From NCBI GenBank assembly GCA_934462925.1, contig CAKSIT010000002.1:62001-126000 (forward strand): a DNA stretch of 64,000 bases, read 5' to 3'. The stretch comes from an uncultured Oscillospiraceae bacterium (GTDB taxonomy: Bacteria > Bacillota > Clostridia > Oscillospirales > Ruminococcaceae). A model generated the notes under the pieces. It ran no database searches, was not told the origin of the DNA, and saw nothing but the letters and a program-made list of their open reading frames with translations. The translations under genes were made by a program, and so were the position numbers. Position 1 is the stretch's first letter. Each line of letters starts with the position of its first letter. Of the stretch, positions 61,901 through 64,000 are shown piece by piece.

Positions 61901-64000
61901 TCAATCGACAAAGTTCCGTTAAGATTACCTGCTTTAACATTACTGAGCAGCGTTATTGTCGAGCCGGGGTTTTCCTTTGCATAAAACCACGCCATCTTAA
62001 AATCTGTAAACACCTTAGGCTCTAAAGAGCCTACCGTTGTTACCGCCGCCATTCTTTCGGCGTTATCGCTTGTTCTGTAGCCGCAGGTTCTGCACCATTT
62101 TATCGGGTAGTCAAAGATACTTCCGCCCTTTTCAAGGTATTGCTCCTTGTCGTAAATGGTCATAAAATCGTGCGGTTCAGAGGTCATTTTCTGCCCGCAG
62201 CCTGCGGCGTTGCAGAGCTTGTAATGCTCGGTTTCGTTATATGCCCATGTGGCTCTCGGGGTGTGGGAGCATACCGTTACCTTTATCTGCACTTTGTTAG
62301 TCCCAAGCGCTGCGTCCTGCACGGCGGCGGTATCGTAGTTTTCGGGGTCGTATGTGCCGCATACGTAAAATTCCTGCGCGGAATCCGACTTTGCGGGGTC
62401 AAAGCTTACCGTGGAGTAGTCCCATGTTATATCAAAGGTAACTAGCCCGTTTTCCTCGGTTTCAGCCACAACGTATTTGGGCAGACCGTTCTTTACATCG
62501 TCCGCTGTTGAGCCGTGCGGGAACTCCTTATCGGCAATCGGCAAGAGGCTCGTGATTTTCATCTTGCGGGTGACGGGGAACTTTGCAACGACCGTAAGCG
62601 AATTGTCCTTGTTTATCGTAACGGTATCCGCGGGAATGCCCGTTACCGCGGTGTTCTCCGAAAACTGAACGCCGCTATTGGGCATAAGCGTTACAGTAAG
62701 GGAGTACAGCGTGTCGTAGCTTGCGTTACCCGTTACCTGCATATTTCTGTTGTATACGTTTCTCCAGCAGTAAGAGCTTATGTAGGCGTTGGCGGAGGTG
62801 CAAACGGGCGTGCCGTAAGCGGCGTTCGCCTCGGGCGCGTCTACCGAAAGGGAAACGGAATCCGCCGTTTTCGGCGCGGGAATGCTTATCTCCTGCGGCG
62901 CGCTCGCGTAGTCGCACTCGCACTCGCCGTGCAGCTCCTCGCCGACAATGTAGGCGTGGTATGTAGACGGGTCCATTCTGCCCGCCTCGTCGGAGAGTGT
63001 GAACTTTTTATTAACCACCTCGCCGTAGTAGAGGACCTTTGCGCCCTCCTCGTAAAAGCCCTTGTCGGTGATTACCACGGATACGCGGTCCATTCTGTCC
63101 GCGCCCTGCTGCTTGGTGTAATCAACCGTTACGGTGTTAGCGCTGCGCGTGGGCGTGCCTTTGGGCGTTAAAACCATGTCGTCGAGCTGCAGCGTGAGCT
63201 TGTAGGTGTCCTTGTGTTCCTCGTCGGGTATGTCCACCTTTGATGTGAACAGAATGCTGTCCGACCTGATGTTCATCATAGGGCTTACGCCTATCGTAGC
63301 GCTTATGTCAAACACGCTTACGTTGTTTTTGGTTACCTCGTCCACTCTTATGATGTCGGGGTAGTACTCGTTCTTTTGCTTTCTCAGCACAAGCGGCGTT
63401 GCGATTTCGTCCCTGTACGTGCAGCATAGCCAATAGCTTATCTTGCTGCCGTATTCGTCTTCGGCAGTCTTGCCAAGGTAGGTTTTTGCAAGGCCTTTCA
63501 AATCAAAGCGGTCGAATTTAGGGATACCGTATTTTGTATCCAGATGCGCGCCCGTCATGGGGAAGAAATAGGTGTTTGTGAAACGCATACTGCAAACGCG
63601 TCTTCCCTGCCTCGGTCCTCCGTTAGCAGCGCCCCTTGTGCTTTTCGCAATGAGCGCTCTCTCCTCGTCGGTAAACGCGGTGTTATAAAACGTGCTGTTA
63701 AGCCACTTTTTCAAGGGGCTGTTATCATATATCTTACTGATGTCAATGTCGTCGAAGTTCTCGTTGCCGTTGAGCATTGACTTCTGGTCGACGATATTGT
63801 CGCAGTCGAGAGTCAGCACATTTTCGCTTATACCGTAGCTTTCGCCGCCGTACTTTTCCATAACGCGGAATCTTAGCGGGCAGCCCTTGTAGCTGCCGAA
63901 GTAAACAAGGTCGCCGCTCCAGTAGTCCTTTGAAGCGCCGGGTCTTTCCAGCTCGTTTAGCCGCACGCCCGTAACGGTTTTGGGCGACTGCGCGCTCGCT
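58945..64000 (-). CDS. Giant surface protein, 5' end beyond the window (partial)
   Basis: At least 1684 residues, open to the right edge. The visible N-terminal part has a DUF6273-like region (FGSYKGCPLRFRVMEKYG, SPLKKWLNSTFYNTAFTDEE). A beta region follows, then a parallel-repeat region (about 61,400-62,000) with GTFKNLSNTLYNIYV-type turns. A long Cys-rich part of CxxC modules (GHDYAAAWTSDSAEHWHKCA, CEYCGCEYG, CTKCGYG) contains two near-identical units of about 170 residues. The C-terminal stalk repeats TKPEDTKPDG and ends VPATG, a membrane segment and ARKRK, a sorting-signal pattern. Likely cell-surface anchored; role unknown. Confidence 0.85.
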   Translation of the reverse strand, partial: ASAQSPKTVTGVRLNELERPGASKDYWSGDLVYFGSYKGCPLRFRVMEKYGGESYGISENVLTLDCDNIVDQKSMLNGNENFDDIDISKIYDNSPLKKWLNSTFYNTAFTDEERALIAKSTRGAANGGPRQGRRVCSMRFTNTYFFPMTGAHLDTKYGIPKFDRFDLKGLAKTYLGKTAEDEYGSKISYWLCCTYRDEIATPLVLRKQKNEYYPDIIRVDEVTKNNVSVFDISATIGVSPMMNIRSDSILFTSKVDIPDEEHKDTYKLTLQLDDMVLTPKGTPTRSANTVTVDYTKQQGADRMDRVSVVITDKGFYEEGAKVLYYGEVVNKKFTLSDEAGRMDPSTYHAYIVGEELHGECECDYASAPQEISIPAPKTADSVSLSVDAPEANAAYGTPVCTSANAYISSYCWRNVYNRNMQVTGNASYDTLYSLTVTLMPNSGVQFSENTAVTGIPADTVTINKDNSLTVVAKFPVTRKMKITSLLPIADKEFPHGSTADDVKNGLPKYVVAETEENGLVTFDITWDYSTVSFDPAKSDSAQEFYVCGTYDPENYDTAAVQDAALGTNKVQIKVTVCSHTPRATWAYNETEHYKLCNAAGCGQKMTSEPHDFMTIYDKEQYLEKGGSIFDYPIKWCRTCGYRTSDNAERMAAVTTVGSLEPKVFTDFKMAWFYAKENPGSTITLLSNVKAGNLNGTLSIEPNQEFTLDLSKYSLTIPGGSNGNDLFTIDGGNLTVKSSDVNGHGCLFCEGWYLFTANSGSLTIESGTFKNLSNTLYNIYVKDTNADCNITINGGYFVNGIKLNSGNITINSGKIDGDGLSINGSAKAELAGGSYSEINVSSSGTQKTVYELLRGDYEYKYNPDEQKAWFSTGINIVKPEVVLKSDHTHTPQLVAQVDETCTTNGAKAHYECSCGAIFSDGTMTQEVPLAEFAIPAAHVGGTATCKDRAVCTRCNREYGELTDKHSFGTDYGSDENGHWLCCTECGAADGNTAPHAMTASTDCTQPDTCGICGYASIERQTEHAWGAWAKDPADPEYHTRACTNSGCTATERELHSGGVANCKQGALCGVCGAEYGDKDPAVHASADVKWDTTQTTHVLVHECCGVAADKIFTHDWNSAFNCRECGYVCAHSYQQPDYIWSADGSECTASMECEFCTDTLTEEAQVTAKVTQAQSCTNPELSTCTAVFTNANFTAQVKQDVETKPALGHDYAAAWTSDSAEHWHKCARCCEKTDVSAHSGGTANCLSPAVCEYCGCEYGSTDPDNHNGSLRYAKISDEAHRQEYSCCGKVIAQEQHSFDENKVCTKCGYGCTHSFGSASYTWSADLTGCTAARDCGRCGYTDKETVKASVKVTQPQTCIDPELSALTAEFAGAGLTAQVKENVQTKPALGHDYAAAWTSDSAEHWHKCARCEAKTDVSAHSGGTAECSKKALCEVCGQEYGSTDPDNHSGGLKYVRISDKAHRQEYSCCGKVTVAEEEHEFGTGGKCEKCGYSKSSGGNSGGKPNHNRQDGSKPEDTKPDGTKPEDTKPDGTKPEDTKPEDTKPDGTKPEDTKPDGTKPEDTKPDSSNPDGTKPDSDNPNGGKTDSTDPAESADSQTADSAESAESSEANATESAESTEPASPADGGQGNGSGADNANGEQDSAANSASDGNSDDESVPATGIALNLAAVIAAGAAVTVIARKRK
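59289..59472. repeat. Tandem repeats encoding the TKPxD stalk
   Basis: A 15/30-bp periodicity encodes alternating TKPED and TKPDG units, at least ten in a row. Likely variable in length between strains by slippage. Confidence 0.85.
59520..60650. repeat. Two tandem copies of a Cys-rich module (about 540 bp each)
   Basis: 59,520-60,090 and 60,060-60,650 encode closely matching blocks: GHDYAAAWTSDSAEHWHKC, the AHSGGTA-C block, EYGSTDPDNH and AHRQEYSCCGKV recur in the same order. An internal duplication of the surface protein gene. Confidence 0.8.

Overview
The window looks like a piece of chromosome from an anaerobic, probably spore-forming Clostridia/Oscillospiraceae (Ruminococcus-like) bacterium. 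Grounds: moderately high GC with strong purine-rich ribosome binding sites, perfect or near-perfect TTGACA/TATAAT promoters with 17-bp spacers, a GerW/YtfJ sporulation protein, a T-box leader, CUT1 sugar import, a giant acyl-CoA dehydratase activase fusion and PurF/NrdD-like proteins of Firmicutes type. This is inference; no rRNA gene is present. Most of the window is ordinary core genome with dense operons, many joined by ATGA stop/start overlaps.

Layout. 0-4.3 kb: tail of an upstream gene, a GNAT-like gene that runs into a tandem array of about 94-bp repeats, an HI0933-type flavoprotein overlapping an RpiR regulator (minus strand), a palindromic interspersed element and an HD-domain gene. 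4.4-11.2 kb: complete tryptophan operon trpE-G-D-C-F-B-A behind a T-box leader with a UGG specifier. 11.2-15.1 kb: minus-strand accessory genes (small membrane protein, DUF4363 + DUF421/YetF, an AT-rich HAD phosphatase, an AT-rich isochorismatase-like hydrolase), a decayed gene end and two MITE-like elements. 15.2-21.1 kb: M50 protease, scpA-scpB, DUF2953, gerW, DacF-type carboxypeptidase, RluB pseudouridine synthase. 21.4-24.6 kb: a three-gene biotin-dependent transcarboxylase-like operon. 24.6-28.7 kb: sugar ABC importer (binding protein and two permeases, no ATPase) behind several AACGTT-centred operator-like sites. 28.8-35.3 kb: stand-alone NrdD-tail protein, a PurF paralogue lacking the catalytic Cys, a second palindromic element, and a MarR regulator with a heterodimeric ABC exporter. 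35.4-43.2 kb: 1430-residue activase/dehydratase fusion, PcrA helicase, LysR regulator. 43.4-45.3 kb: two secreted proteins with sortase-like C-termini. 45.5-46.9 kb: citrate synthase. 47.1-47.25 kb: a candidate small RNA with a perfect promoter and intrinsic terminator. 47.4-52.2 kb: M16 peptidase pair, lgt, folD and a 57-residue membrane protein. 52.2-58.8 kb: orphan MazF, dGTPase, a membrane protein, MreB, a leucine-rich-repeat lipoprotein, rhomboid protease, Maf and pyrophosphatase. 58.9-64 kb: the 3' part of a giant repeat-rich surface protein.

The most interesting non-core signals are the candidate sRNA at 47.1 kb with two anti-Shine-Dalgarno stretches, two families of MITE-like palindromic elements (one supplies the C-terminus of a conserved protein), the 94-bp repeat array that appears to have truncated an acetyltransferase, a 5-codon leader ORF coupled to the sugar permease, the Cys-less PurF paralogue and the stand-alone NrdD tail. 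I found no CRISPR array, prophage, complete insertion sequence or rRNA/tRNA gene.
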